Below, one piece after another: positions 7,101-14,157 of a stretch of DNA of 18,308 nt. The translations under genes were made by a program, and so were the position numbers. Under the pieces are notes generated by a model, which saw nothing but the letters and a program-made list of their open reading frames with translations, did no database searches and was not told where the DNA came from. Numbering within the stretch: the first letter of the stretch is position 1; each line of letters opens with the position of its first letter. This DNA is from Albidovulum sp. (GTDB lineage: Bacteria; Pseudomonadota; Alphaproteobacteria; Rhodobacterales; Rhodobacteraceae), in assembly GCA_030837785.1 (NCBI GenBank), contig JAUQYA010000048.1, positions 1 to 18,308 of the forward strand, written 5' to 3'.

Positions 7101-8702
7101 ATGAGCCAGTCCACAAGCCCCGACCGGGGCGCCCCGCTTTCCCTCGGTGCCGTCAACCCGGCGGGATTCGCGCTGTTCGTTCTCCTGATCGTCGTCTCGC
7201 TGCCGATCTTCTGGATTGGCCATGTCTCGCTTGCGCTGGCCTGGTCGACGGCCGAATACAGCCACGGACCACTGATCCCGCTGATTTCGCTCTATCTCTT
7301 CCTGCGCGAACAGCGGCGGATGCCGCCACCCGCAGCAGAGGCGCGGACGCGCTGGCCGGGCCTTCTGGTGCTGATGGCCGGGCTTGCCCTCGCCGGGCTC
7401 GGCAACCTGATGCGCGTGCCCGACATCGTCACCTATGCCTTCATCTTCTGGGTCGCGGGCGTCGTGCTGACGCTTTTCGGCTGGCGCCGCGGGCGGCTCC
7501 ACATGCTGCCGGTCTTCCACCTGATCTTCATGCTGCCCCTGCCGCAGGTGCTCTACTGGAAGCTCACCATCTTCCTGCAATGGATCTCCTCGGCGCTCGG
7601 CGTGTGGTTCCTGAGCCTCGGTGGCGTTGCCGTCTTCCTCGAAGGCAACGTGATCGACCTCGGGGTTTACAAGCTACAGGTGGCCGAAGCCTGTTCGGGC
7701 CTGCGCTACCTGTTCCCGATCCTGTCGTTCTCCTACCTTTTCGCCATCCTCTACCGCGGGCCGCTGTGGCACAAGTTCGCGCTGCTGCTGTCGGCCGCGC
7801 CGCTCACCGTGCTGATGAATTCGGTCCGCATCGCGGTGATCGGCGTTCTCGTCAACAATTACGGGATCGAGCAGGCGGAGGGGTTCCTCCACTTCTTCGA
7901 GGGCTGGGTGATCTTCCTGATCTGCGTGGCGATCCTCTTCGCGCTCGCCATGATCCTCCAGCGCTTCGCGCCGAATCCGCTGTCTCTGGCGGATGCGATC
8001 GACCTGGATTTCGAGGGGTTCGGCGCGATCTTTGCCCGTGTCTTCGCAATCCGTGCCACGCCGGCGCTTCTGCTGGCCGTGCTTCTGACCGGTGCCGCCT
8101 CCACCGCCTGGCAGACCCTGCCCGCGACCGAGGTCACGGCGCCGGGGCGCGATCCGCTGCTGCTTTTCCCGCGGCAGCTTGGCGACTGGCAGAGCTACAC
8201 CGTCGAGCTGGAGCCGGACGTCGAACGGGTGCTCGCCGCCGACGACTATCTCAACGCCTTCTACGAGACCCCGGGCGAAGGAAGCGTCGTGAACTTCTTC
8301 GTCGCCTGGTACGCCAAGCAGACCGAAGGCCAGGGCATCCATTCGCCCGAGGTCTGCCTGCCGACCGGCGGGTGGGAGGTTTTCACGCTACAGGAAATGC
8401 CGCTCGATCTTACCGACGTGGGCTATGGACGGTTCAACGCCAACCGCGCGGTGATCCAGAAGGGCCTGTCGAAGCAGTTGGTCATCTACTGGTTCGAGGG
8501 TCGCGGAAAGCGAATCGCCAACGACTTCCGCGCCAAGCTCTCGGTGCTGCACGACAGCCTGACGGTGGGGCGCACCGATGGCGCGCTGGTGCGTTACGTC
8601 ACGCCGATCGAGCCGGGAGAGAGCGAAGCGGATGCCGAGGCGCGGCTGATGCGGTTCATGCGGCTCGGCCTCGCGCGGCTGCCGCAATTCGTGCCGTTCT
8701 GA
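7101..8702 (+). CDS. xrtD: Exosortase fused to an EpsI domain (XrtD/VPLPA-CTERM-type)
   Basis: Polytopic membrane transpeptidase-like enzyme of 533 aa that cleaves C-terminal sorting signals (PEP-CTERM/VPLPA-CTERM) of exported proteins. The exosortase half has EYSHG (about 52-56), the catalytic-Cys motif AEACSGLR with Cys198, the conserved Arg243 in NSVRI, and His264 in EGFLHFFEGW, giving a complete Cys-Arg-His set. About eight membrane helices are visible. After another helix (ATPALLLAVLLTGAAS), the C-terminal third is an EpsI domain with FPRQLGDW and IHSPEVCLPTGGW (Cys419). Fusion of exosortase and EpsI is the hallmark of the XrtD class. ATG 7101 was chosen over an upstream TTG at 7074; the ribosome site is weak. 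A 52-bp gap leads to the rhomboid gene. No target protein is seen in the window, so the exact recognition motif is inferred from the architecture. Confidence 0.88.
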   Translation: MSQSTSPDRGAPLSLGAVNPAGFALFVLLIVVSLPIFWIGHVSLALAWSTAEYSHGPLIPLISLYLFLREQRRMPPPAAEARTRWPGLLVLMAGLALAGLGNLMRVPDIVTYAFIFWVAGVVLTLFGWRRGRLHMLPVFHLIFMLPLPQVLYWKLTIFLQWISSALGVWFLSLGGVAVFLEGNVIDLGVYKLQVAEACSGLRYLFPILSFSYLFAILYRGPLWHKFALLLSAAPLTVLMNSVRIAVIGVLVNNYGIEQAEGFLHFFEGWVIFLICVAILFALAMILQRFAPNPLSLADAIDLDFEGFGAIFARVFAIRATPALLLAVLLTGAASTAWQTLPATEVTAPGRDPLLLFPRQLGDWQSYTVELEPDVERVLAADDYLNAFYETPGEGSVVNFFVAWYAKQTEGQGIHSPEVCLPTGGWEVFTLQEMPLDLTDVGYGRFNANRAVIQKGLSKQLVIYWFEGRGKRIANDFRAKLSVLHDSLTVGRTDGALVRYVTPIEPGESEADAEARLMRFMRLGLARLPQFVPF

Positions 8703-8754
8703 TCGGGTGCGCTGCCCCCCTTGCGGGCGACGCCCGCATCGGCAGGATGCCGGC

Positions 8755-9414
8755 ATGAGCGACACGGGCGACATGACGGGAAACTCCGGCTCTTTCGGCG
8801 GGCCGATCCCGCGGTCGGTGTGGGTGATCGCCGCGCTCTGCATCCTGCCGGAAATCATCCTGACCGGAGCGGACTGGCGGCTTTGGGGCCAGCCGTGGTG
8901 GCGGCTCCTGACCTATCAGTATGCCGGCTTCTGGCCCGGTCTTCTTGGCGACTGGCAGCCGAACTATGCCCTCCAGCCCCTGGCGATGTTCGTGAGCTAC
9001 GGCTTCCTTCATGCCGGGCCCTGGCACCTTGCGGTGAACATGGCCACGCTGCTCCTTCTCGCCGGGCCGGTCGCAGCGCGGATCGGCGGCTGGGGGTTCT
9101 TCCGGGCCTATGCGCTCTCGCTCCTCGGCGGTGCGCTCGGCTTTGCCGGTCTGACCACGGCGCCGACGCCGATGGTCGGGGCCTCCGGCGCGCTCTTCGG
9201 GCTTGCCGGCGCGCTTCTGGCGCAGGAGTTCGACCGGCGCATCGCCCGCGGCCTGCCCGTCCGCAATGTCCTGGCGATGGTCTTCGGGCTTGCGGCCGGG
9301 AACGCGATCCTGACCTGGACCTCGGGCGGCGGCCTCGCCTGGCAGGCCCATCTCGGCGGCTTCGTCGTCGGCTGGCTCTACGCCACCGCGCTCTGCCTCC
9401 GGCGGTTGGCCTAA
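8755..9414 (+). CDS. Rhomboid-family intramembrane serine protease
   Basis: A 219-aa membrane protein with about six helices. Key residues of the rhomboid fold are present: H-x-x-x-N (His91 and Asn95 in HLAVNM), the catalytic serine in GASGALFG (Ser144) and the catalytic histidine in WQAHLGG (His199). It would cut substrates inside the membrane. It follows the exosortase gene by 52 bp in the same direction, so it is probably co-transcribed. This raises the idea of a role in processing or clearing sorted proteins, but an ordinary rhomboid function is equally possible. ATG 8755 has AGGA about 8 bases upstream. Its TAA overlaps the TAG of the convergent GT4 gene, so there is no room for a terminator between them. 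Confidence 0.88.
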   Translation: MSDTGDMTGNSGSFGGPIPRSVWVIAALCILPEIILTGADWRLWGQPWWRLLTYQYAGFWPGLLGDWQPNYALQPLAMFVSYGFLHAGPWHLAVNMATLLLLAGPVAARIGGWGFFRAYALSLLGGALGFAGLTTAPTPMVGASGALFGLAGALLAQEFDRRIARGLPVRNVLAMVFGLAAGNAILTWTSGGGLAWQAHLGGFVVGWLYATALCLRRLA

Positions 9415-10634
9415 CGCCCCATCTTGGCGAAGATCCGGTCGTAGGCAGCCAGAAGGTTCGGCACCGAATGCGCCCAGCTCAGCGCCGCCTGCACCCGTTC
9501 GCGCCCGATCCGGCCCATCTCGGCCCGCTTGCCCGGATCGTCGAGCAGGCTCACGATCTTCTCGGCGAAGTCCGCCGTGTCGTTGGGCCGTGCATAGAGC
9601 GAGGCGGCGGCGGCAGAGGCGCGGCCCTCCTTCAGCTCGAACTGCACGATCGGCTTGGCCAGCGTCATGTATTCCATGATCTTGTTCATGGTGCTGAGGT
9701 CGTTCATCGGCGTCACCCGGTCGGGGTTCACGCAGACGTCGGCGGTATTGAGCATGTCGAGGAGCAGGTCGTCGGGCGCGCGTCCGGTGAAGGTGAAGTG
9801 ATCCCCGAGGCCCCGGGCCCGCACGTCGGCCTGCACCTCCTCCAGCGCAGGACCGCCGCCGACGATGCCGAAATGCACGTCGTTGCGCCCCATGCGGCGG
9901 ATCATGTGCTCGGCGCTTTCCACCAGCAGGTCGAGCCCCTCCTGCTGGCCGATCACGCCGACATAGCCGATGAGGTATTTCGCGCCCTTCTTCAGTTCGG
10001 GCTTCGGCGGCCGCAGCTCCAGCTTCTCGATCTTCGGGCCGGAGCGGACGACGAAAACGTCCTCGGGCTTCATGCCACCCCGCCGCCGCGCGATCTCGGC
10101 GTAGCTTTCGTTGGTGGCGATGGAGACGGAGGCGGTCTTGAAGGTCAGCCACTCGAACAGAACCATCGCCTTCCACAGAAGGCCGCGCTTGTCGAACTTG
10201 GCCTCGTAAAGCTCGGGGCAGATGTCGTGGTGGTCGAAGAGGTAGCGCACGCCGAAGGGCCGCATCGCCCAGGCGACGAGAAAGATCAGGTCGGGTGGGT
10301 TGCAGCCGTGCAGCACGTCGATCCCGCGTTCGCGCCGGACCTTCAGCGCCAGGCGCAGCTCGTTCCAGATCGCCGAGCCGTATTCGCGCAGGTAGCCGCC
10401 GGCCGAATTGCCCTCGGGCGGCAGGTCGTGGCGGTAGACATGGACGCCGTCGAGAAGCTCGTAGTCCGCCTCGAACCCCTTGCCCTTGGGCGAGACGACC
10501 GAGACGGTGTAGCCATGTTGGGCCAGCGTCGTCGCCTCGGCCCAGACCCGGCGGTCGAAGGGCACGGGCAGGTTTTCGACCACGATCAGGACGCGGCGGC
10601 CGGCACCGGGAAGCGCCTTACCAGTTGATGCCAC
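9411..10634 (-). CDS. GT4-family glycosyltransferase
   Basis: Cytoplasmic GT-B-fold sugar transferase of 407 aa, probably adding a sugar to the lipid-linked EPS repeat unit. The N-terminal domain opens with RRVLIVVENLPVPFDRRVW and a FDHHDICPELYE segment. The C-terminal domain has YLIGYVGVIGQQEGLDLL, GIVGGGPALEEV and the donor-binding region CVNPDRVTPMNDLSTMNKIMEYM with Glu near its end, followed by AKPIV. The start is GTG 10634, preceded by GGAGAG about 8 bases upstream. This start lies 17 bp inside the end of the dehydrogenase gene, so the two are translationally linked. The frame stays open to 10706, but that part overlaps the dehydrogenase and is not supported. Donor sugar is unknown; a GDP-uronate from the adjacent enzyme is a reasonable guess only. 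Confidence 0.88.
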   Translation of the reverse strand: MASTGKALPGAGRRVLIVVENLPVPFDRRVWAEATTLAQHGYTVSVVSPKGKGFEADYELLDGVHVYRHDLPPEGNSAGGYLREYGSAIWNELRLALKVRRERGIDVLHGCNPPDLIFLVAWAMRPFGVRYLFDHHDICPELYEAKFDKRGLLWKAMVLFEWLTFKTASVSIATNESYAEIARRRGGMKPEDVFVVRSGPKIEKLELRPPKPELKKGAKYLIGYVGVIGQQEGLDLLVESAEHMIRRMGRNDVHFGIVGGGPALEEVQADVRARGLGDHFTFTGRAPDDLLLDMLNTADVCVNPDRVTPMNDLSTMNKIMEYMTLAKPIVQFELKEGRASAAAASLYARPNDTADFAEKIVSLLDDPGKRAEMGRIGRERVQAALSWAHSVPNLLAAYDRIFAKMGR

Positions 10635-11934
10635 GATAGCGCTCTCCGAGATGGGCCGACAGGCCGGGGATGCGGGCGAGGTCCAGAACCCGGTGCCGTG
10701 GGCCAAGGCGGTCGGCCAGCAGGCGGAACTCCGGCGCGGGGTTGCCGACGATCACCAGATCGCCATGCGCCAGCACCGCGTCCATGTCATCCGACAGGAT
10801 GTCGCCGATATGGGGGATGACCCCCTCGATATAGGCGCGGTTCGCACCCAGAAGCCGGGCAAGATGGACGTTCTTGTCGTAGATGCGCAGATTGAATCCC
10901 TTGCCGATCAGCCGTTCCACCAGCGTCACCTGCGGGCTTTCGCGCAGGTCGTCGGTGCCCGACTTGAAGCTGATGCCGAGGAAGGCGATGTTGCGGACCC
11001 CGAGGTCGGCGACCATCTCGACGGCGCGGGCGACCTGCGCCTCGTTGGTGGCGATCAGCGCATTCAGAAGCGGCAGGTCGAGGTCGAGGTCGCGGCCCTT
11101 GAAGGTCAGCGCGCGCACGTCCTTGGGCAGGCAGGAGCCGCCGAAGGCGAAGCCAGGCTTCATGTAGTAGGCCGAGATGTTGAGCTTGGTGTCCTGGCAG
11201 AAGATGTCCATCACCTCCCAGCTGTCGACACCGACCGCCTGGGCGATGTTGCCGATCTCGTTGGCGAAGGCGACCTTGGTCGCGTGCCAGGAGTTGTCGG
11301 CGTATTTGACCATCTCGGCCACTTCGAGCCGGGTGGCGAACTTCGGTCCCGGCAGGGCCGTGTAAAGCTCCATCACCGCCTGCGCGACCGCCGGGTCGTC
11401 CGACCCCACGACCGTCTTCGGCGGGTTGTCGTAGTCGTAGACGGCGGTGGATTCGCGCAGGAACTCGGGGTTGTTGGCGAGGCGCAGCAGGTCGCGGAAA
11501 CGCGCGCCGAGCGCCCGCTCGAAGGCCGGGATCACCACGCCGCGCATCGTGCCGGGCAGAATGGTGGAGCGGATGACAACCGTATGCGGGCGACCCTTTT
11601 CCGCGATCGCCGCGCCGATCTCCTCGCAGACCCGCTCCACCGCCGAGGTGTCGAGGCTGCCGTTCCTGCGCGAGGGCGTGCCGACGCAGACAAGGCTGAG
11701 GTCGGTCGCCGCCACCGCCTCGGCGGCCGAGGTGGTGGCGCGAAGGCGACCGGTGGCCACGGCCTCCTCGATCAGCTCGCTCACGTTCTTCTCGATGATC
11801 GGGGCCTTGCCGGAATTGACGATCCCGACCTTGGCGGGCTGGGGATCGACACCCACGACCTCGTGCCCGTCGCGCGCCAGACAGGCGGCCGACACGACGC
11901 CCACGTAACCCATGCCGAAAACTGCAATCTTCAC
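10618..11934 (-). CDS. algD: GDP-mannose 6-dehydrogenase (AlgD-like)
   Basis: NAD-dependent four-electron oxidation of GDP-mannose to GDP-mannuronate. The 438-aa protein has the Rossmann motif GMGYVG at residues 7-12, CVGTPS, RSTILPGT, NPEFLREST, the central AEMVKYADNSWHATKVAFANE-type helix, and FGGSCLPKD with catalytic Cys268, the same position as in Pseudomonas AlgD. The segment LNISAYYMKPGFAFGG and a C-terminus ending in N-W favour AlgD over UDP-glucose dehydrogenase. The start is GTG 11934 with GAGGG as ribosome site; the longer open frame upstream has no support. It supplies a uronic acid precursor to the EPS. No alginate polymerase (Alg8/Alg44) or epimerase is in the window, so the product is probably a uronate-containing heteropolymer rather than alginate (inference). 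Confidence 0.88.
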   Translation of the reverse strand: MKIAVFGMGYVGVVSAACLARDGHEVVGVDPQPAKVGIVNSGKAPIIEKNVSELIEEAVATGRLRATTSAAEAVAATDLSLVCVGTPSRRNGSLDTSAVERVCEEIGAAIAEKGRPHTVVIRSTILPGTMRGVVIPAFERALGARFRDLLRLANNPEFLRESTAVYDYDNPPKTVVGSDDPAVAQAVMELYTALPGPKFATRLEVAEMVKYADNSWHATKVAFANEIGNIAQAVGVDSWEVMDIFCQDTKLNISAYYMKPGFAFGGSCLPKDVRALTFKGRDLDLDLPLLNALIATNEAQVARAVEMVADLGVRNIAFLGISFKSGTDDLRESPQVTLVERLIGKGFNLRIYDKNVHLARLLGANRAYIEGVIPHIGDILSDDMDAVLAHGDLVIVGNPAPEFRLLADRLGPRHRVLDLARIPGLSAHLGERYRGINW

Positions 11935-12031
11935 TGCGACCCTCGCTCGTCTCTGGCCCGTGCGGCGGTGTGCCGGCAGGGCGGAATCCTTGTGTTGCGG
12001 GCGGCCCCCGACCCCGCCCGGGGCGACCCGA

Positions 12032-12060
12032 CACCTAGCCCAGTGCCTCGGCCGGGGCAA
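12032..12060 (-). promoter_or_regulatory. Candidate promoter for the dehydrogenase-GT4 pair
   Basis: On the minus strand TTGCCC (12060-12055), a 17-bp spacer and TAGGTG (12037-12032) give a weak sigma-70-like promoter about 100 bp before the GTG start. The leader between them contains a GC-rich hairpin (GGGCGG 11999-12004 with CCGCCC 12014-12019). The 172-bp gap after the esterase-like gene allows an independent promoter, but read-through from upstream is also possible. Confidence 0.28.
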
Positions 12061-12106
12061 AGCCCGTTTTCTGCGGCGCGGCGCGAGCGCGAGGTTGCGT
12101 CAACAA

Positions 12107-13006
12107 TCATTGCGCTTCCTTCACCTCATATTCGGCCACGATGGTTTTCTGGAGGAACAGGAAGTTGTCGTCGGAGATGAGGCTGATCACGGTGCGGCCC
12201 GCGGCATCGGTCCAGAGGCTCATGCCTTCCATGTTGTCGAGCGTGCCCGAGGCCGTTTCCAGAAGCGTCTCGGAGGCGCCGAAGGCGCCGTCCTGCCAGC
12301 CGAAGCGGCGGATGCGCGTGGCAAAACCGCCGAGCGACACGCGCCGTTCCAGAAGATAGAACCGGCCGTCGCTGCCGAAGGCCGCATCCGAGGCACCGAA
12401 CCCGCCATCGGCACCGGGAATTCCCGGTCCGGGACGCCACACCATATCGGTGCCATGCCCCTCGCCGAGGAAGGTCGGGTAGACCCCCTCGCCCCCGTCC
12501 GGTTTTTCACTGACGACGATCAACCCGCCGCCGGGCCGTTCGGCGACGCCCTCGAAGCTTTCGTTCGACCAAAGGTCGCGGAAGCGCTGGTAGGCGTGAA
12601 GCGCCGTGGGGTGCAGGTCGGGGGGGTGGATTTCGGTGATCCGGCTGTAGCTTTCATAGGCAACATAGAGCCCCCCGTCGCTTGCCGGCGCCAGCGCCTC
12701 GGCGTCGGAGGTGAACCCGGCGACCGGCTTGCCGGTGTTGTCGATCAGGCGGGAATGCCAGTCCGTCGCGATCCGTTCGATCCGGTTCGCCGCGTCGCGC
12801 CGGACCGTCGCATGGAAAAGCTCCCCCTCGTCGCTCACCGCGTAGAGCGAGGCGCCACCCCGGGCCATGACAAGGCCGGAAAACCCGCCGAAGGCAGCGC
12901 CGCTCTCGCGCCATGTGTACTGGCCGAGCGGCACGAGTTCGGCCGCCGCCTGGGTGGCGAGGCCCGCCGAGAGGGCCGCCGGCAGGAGAAGGTCAGCGAT
13001 ACGCAC
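12107..13006 (-). CDS. Secreted esterase-like protein of the phytase family
   Basis: Exported 299-aa protein. A signal peptide (MRIADLLLPAALSAGLATQA, cleavage near AAA-E) precedes a beta-propeller-like domain of the 'esterase-like activity of phytase' family. Matching signatures are FGGFSGLV, YAVSDEGELF, a DAEALAPASDGGLYVAYE block, ESFEGVAERPGGGLIVVSE, FYLLERR and DNMEGMSLW followed by LISDDNF. The true substrate of this family is not settled, and phytase or esterase activity should not be assumed. The start is GTG 13006, overlapping the end of the GT2 gene by 14 bp, so the two are coupled; the ribosome site is poorly spaced. Its place between glycosyltransferase and dehydrogenase genes suggests a periplasmic job in EPS modification (inference). 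Confidence 0.8.
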   Translation of the reverse strand: MRIADLLLPAALSAGLATQAAAELVPLGQYTWRESGAAFGGFSGLVMARGGASLYAVSDEGELFHATVRRDAANRIERIATDWHSRLIDNTGKPVAGFTSDAEALAPASDGGLYVAYESYSRITEIHPPDLHPTALHAYQRFRDLWSNESFEGVAERPGGGLIVVSEKPDGGEGVYPTFLGEGHGTDMVWRPGPGIPGADGGFGASDAAFGSDGRFYLLERRVSLGGFATRIRRFGWQDGAFGASETLLETASGTLDNMEGMSLWTDAAGRTVISLISDDNFLFLQKTIVAEYEVKEAQ

Positions 13007-14009
13007 GGCCGAATGCGATCCTTTGCGCCTCGGTCGAGAGCCGGTCGCGCACCGATTTCGGCGCACCGAACCCCCAGACGGCACGCAGAAGCGCCCCCGC
13101 CTGCGGCATCGCCCCCTTGAGCAAAAGCTGCGCCGCCTTGACCGTGGCATAGGACATCGCCACCGGCAGGCCGATCGGGTTGAAGCGGCGGATGAAGAGC
13201 ATCCGGCTGTGGTATTTGAACCAGAAGGAAAACGGCGAGGCGAGCCGTTCCAGCGTGGGCGAGCCGATCGAGGTGCCCGCATGGTGATAGACGACCAGCC
13301 CTTCGGCCACGACCAGGGGCATCGCGCCGCGCCTGAGCGCCCAGTCGGCCTCCTCGTAGTAAAGGAAGTAGTCCTCCCGCATCGGTCCCACGGTTTCGTA
13401 GAAGGCGCGCGAGGCGACCATGCTGGCGCCGGTGATGAAGTCGAGATCCTCGCCCCCGGGCATCACGGCGTCGGCCGCCGGACGGCCGAGGTTGACGTTG
13501 CCCGAAACCCCGGTCCAGAGGCTGACCCGGCCGCCGTCGATCTGCACCCGGTGGGGCGGGTCGGCATAGCAGACGCGACCGCCCATCAGGGCGTATCCTG
13601 GCGTCGTCGCCGCTGCCCGTGCGATCGCCCGGCAGGCCCCCGGATCGGCGAAGGCGTCAGGATTCAGCACCCAGAAATGACCGATCCCCGGCATCGCCGC
13701 CAGCACGGCAAGGCCGACGTTGACGCCGCCCGCGAAGCCACGGTTGGCCCCGGAATGGACCAGCGTCACCGCGCCCGCCGCATCGCGCGCCGGTCGGTCG
13801 CCGGCTGCGAACTCCCGCAGGTCGATGGCGGTTTCCCGTGCCCATGCGCGCAGCACCGCGACAGTGTCGTCGGTGGAGGCATTGTCCACCACGATCACCG
13901 CCGGCGCGCCACCCTCCTGCGCCAGAAGGCTCTGGACGCAGCCGAGAATCACGTCAGCGGAGTTGAAGGCCACGACGACGACACCGATCGGAAGGCTGGG
14001 CACTGACAT
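12993..14009 (-). CDS. GT2-family glycosyltransferase (rhamnosyltransferase-like)
   Basis: Cytoplasmic GT-A-fold sugar transferase of 338 aa. Visible motifs are VVVVAFNS (about 10-17), VIVVDNASTDDT (about 38-49), ANRGFAGGVNVGL (about 88-100), the metal/donor site NPDA (116-119), GASMVASRAFYETVG and the base-bearing DYFLYYEEADWALR (about 213-226). The order matches WbbL/rhamnosyltransferase-like GT2 proteins, but the donor sugar cannot be determined. It would extend the EPS repeat unit. Its start ATG 14009 has only a weak ribosome site. A strong sigma-54-type promoter lies 60 bp upstream, so this gene and the coupled esterase-like gene may be under RpoN control. The 148-bp gap is shared with the divergent acyltransferase. 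Confidence 0.88.
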   Translation of the reverse strand: MSVPSLPIGVVVVAFNSADVILGCVQSLLAQEGGAPAVIVVDNASTDDTVAVLRAWARETAIDLREFAAGDRPARDAAGAVTLVHSGANRGFAGGVNVGLAVLAAMPGIGHFWVLNPDAFADPGACRAIARAAATTPGYALMGGRVCYADPPHRVQIDGGRVSLWTGVSGNVNLGRPAADAVMPGGEDLDFITGASMVASRAFYETVGPMREDYFLYYEEADWALRRGAMPLVVAEGLVVYHHAGTSIGSPTLERLASPFSFWFKYHSRMLFIRRFNPIGLPVAMSYATVKAAQLLLKGAMPQAGALLRAVWGFGAPKSVRDRLSTEAQRIAFGRAYR

Positions 14010-14034
14010 CTACGCTCGACTTAACTGTTTCGCT

Positions 14035-14049
14035 GGCGTGCATAACGCC
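14035..14049 (-). repeat. Inverted repeat in the GT2 leader
   Basis: GGCGT (14035-14039) and ACGCC (14045-14049) flank a 5-base centre. If the sigma-54 promoter is used, this dyad sits in the short leader about 26 bases before the GT2 start. There it could form a small hairpin or act as an operator. The stem is short, so support is modest. Confidence 0.3.
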
Positions 14050-14068
14050 CGACTGTGGTAGCAATTGG

Positions 14069-14083
14069 GCAGGGAACGTGCCA
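14069..14083 (-). promoter_or_regulatory. Sigma-54 (-24/-12) promoter candidate for the GT2 gene
   Basis: The minus strand reads TGGCACG, TTCC, CTGC. This matches the RpoN consensus TGGCACG-N4-TTGC at all but one position, with the exact ten-base spacing between GG and GC. Transcription would begin near 14058, about 50 bases upstream of the GT2 ATG. Sigma-54 control of exosortase/PEP-CTERM systems through PrsK/PrsR-type regulators is known from other bacteria, which gives this site functional sense. Confidence 0.6.
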
Positions 14084-14157
14084 GACCCCGCCATGCTGCG
14101 AATTGCCTTGGCACTGCCCTGCCCCTAGTCTCGCGCCAGACCGGATAGGAGAGCCTC

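Noticed and set aside
8755..9414. Naming the rhomboid a rhombosortase
   Set aside because: Only the general rhomboid catalytic motifs can be seen, and no GlyGly-CTERM partner is in the window.
8721..10628. A 635-codon rightward frame across the rhomboid and GT4 genes
   Set aside because: It crosses two well-supported genes on different strands and shows arginine/alanine/proline-rich composition typical of shadow frames.
14109..14123. A second TGGCAC motif on the plus strand upstream of the acyltransferase
   Set aside because: The -12-like TGC is one base too close for a sigma-54 promoter, whose spacing is strict.
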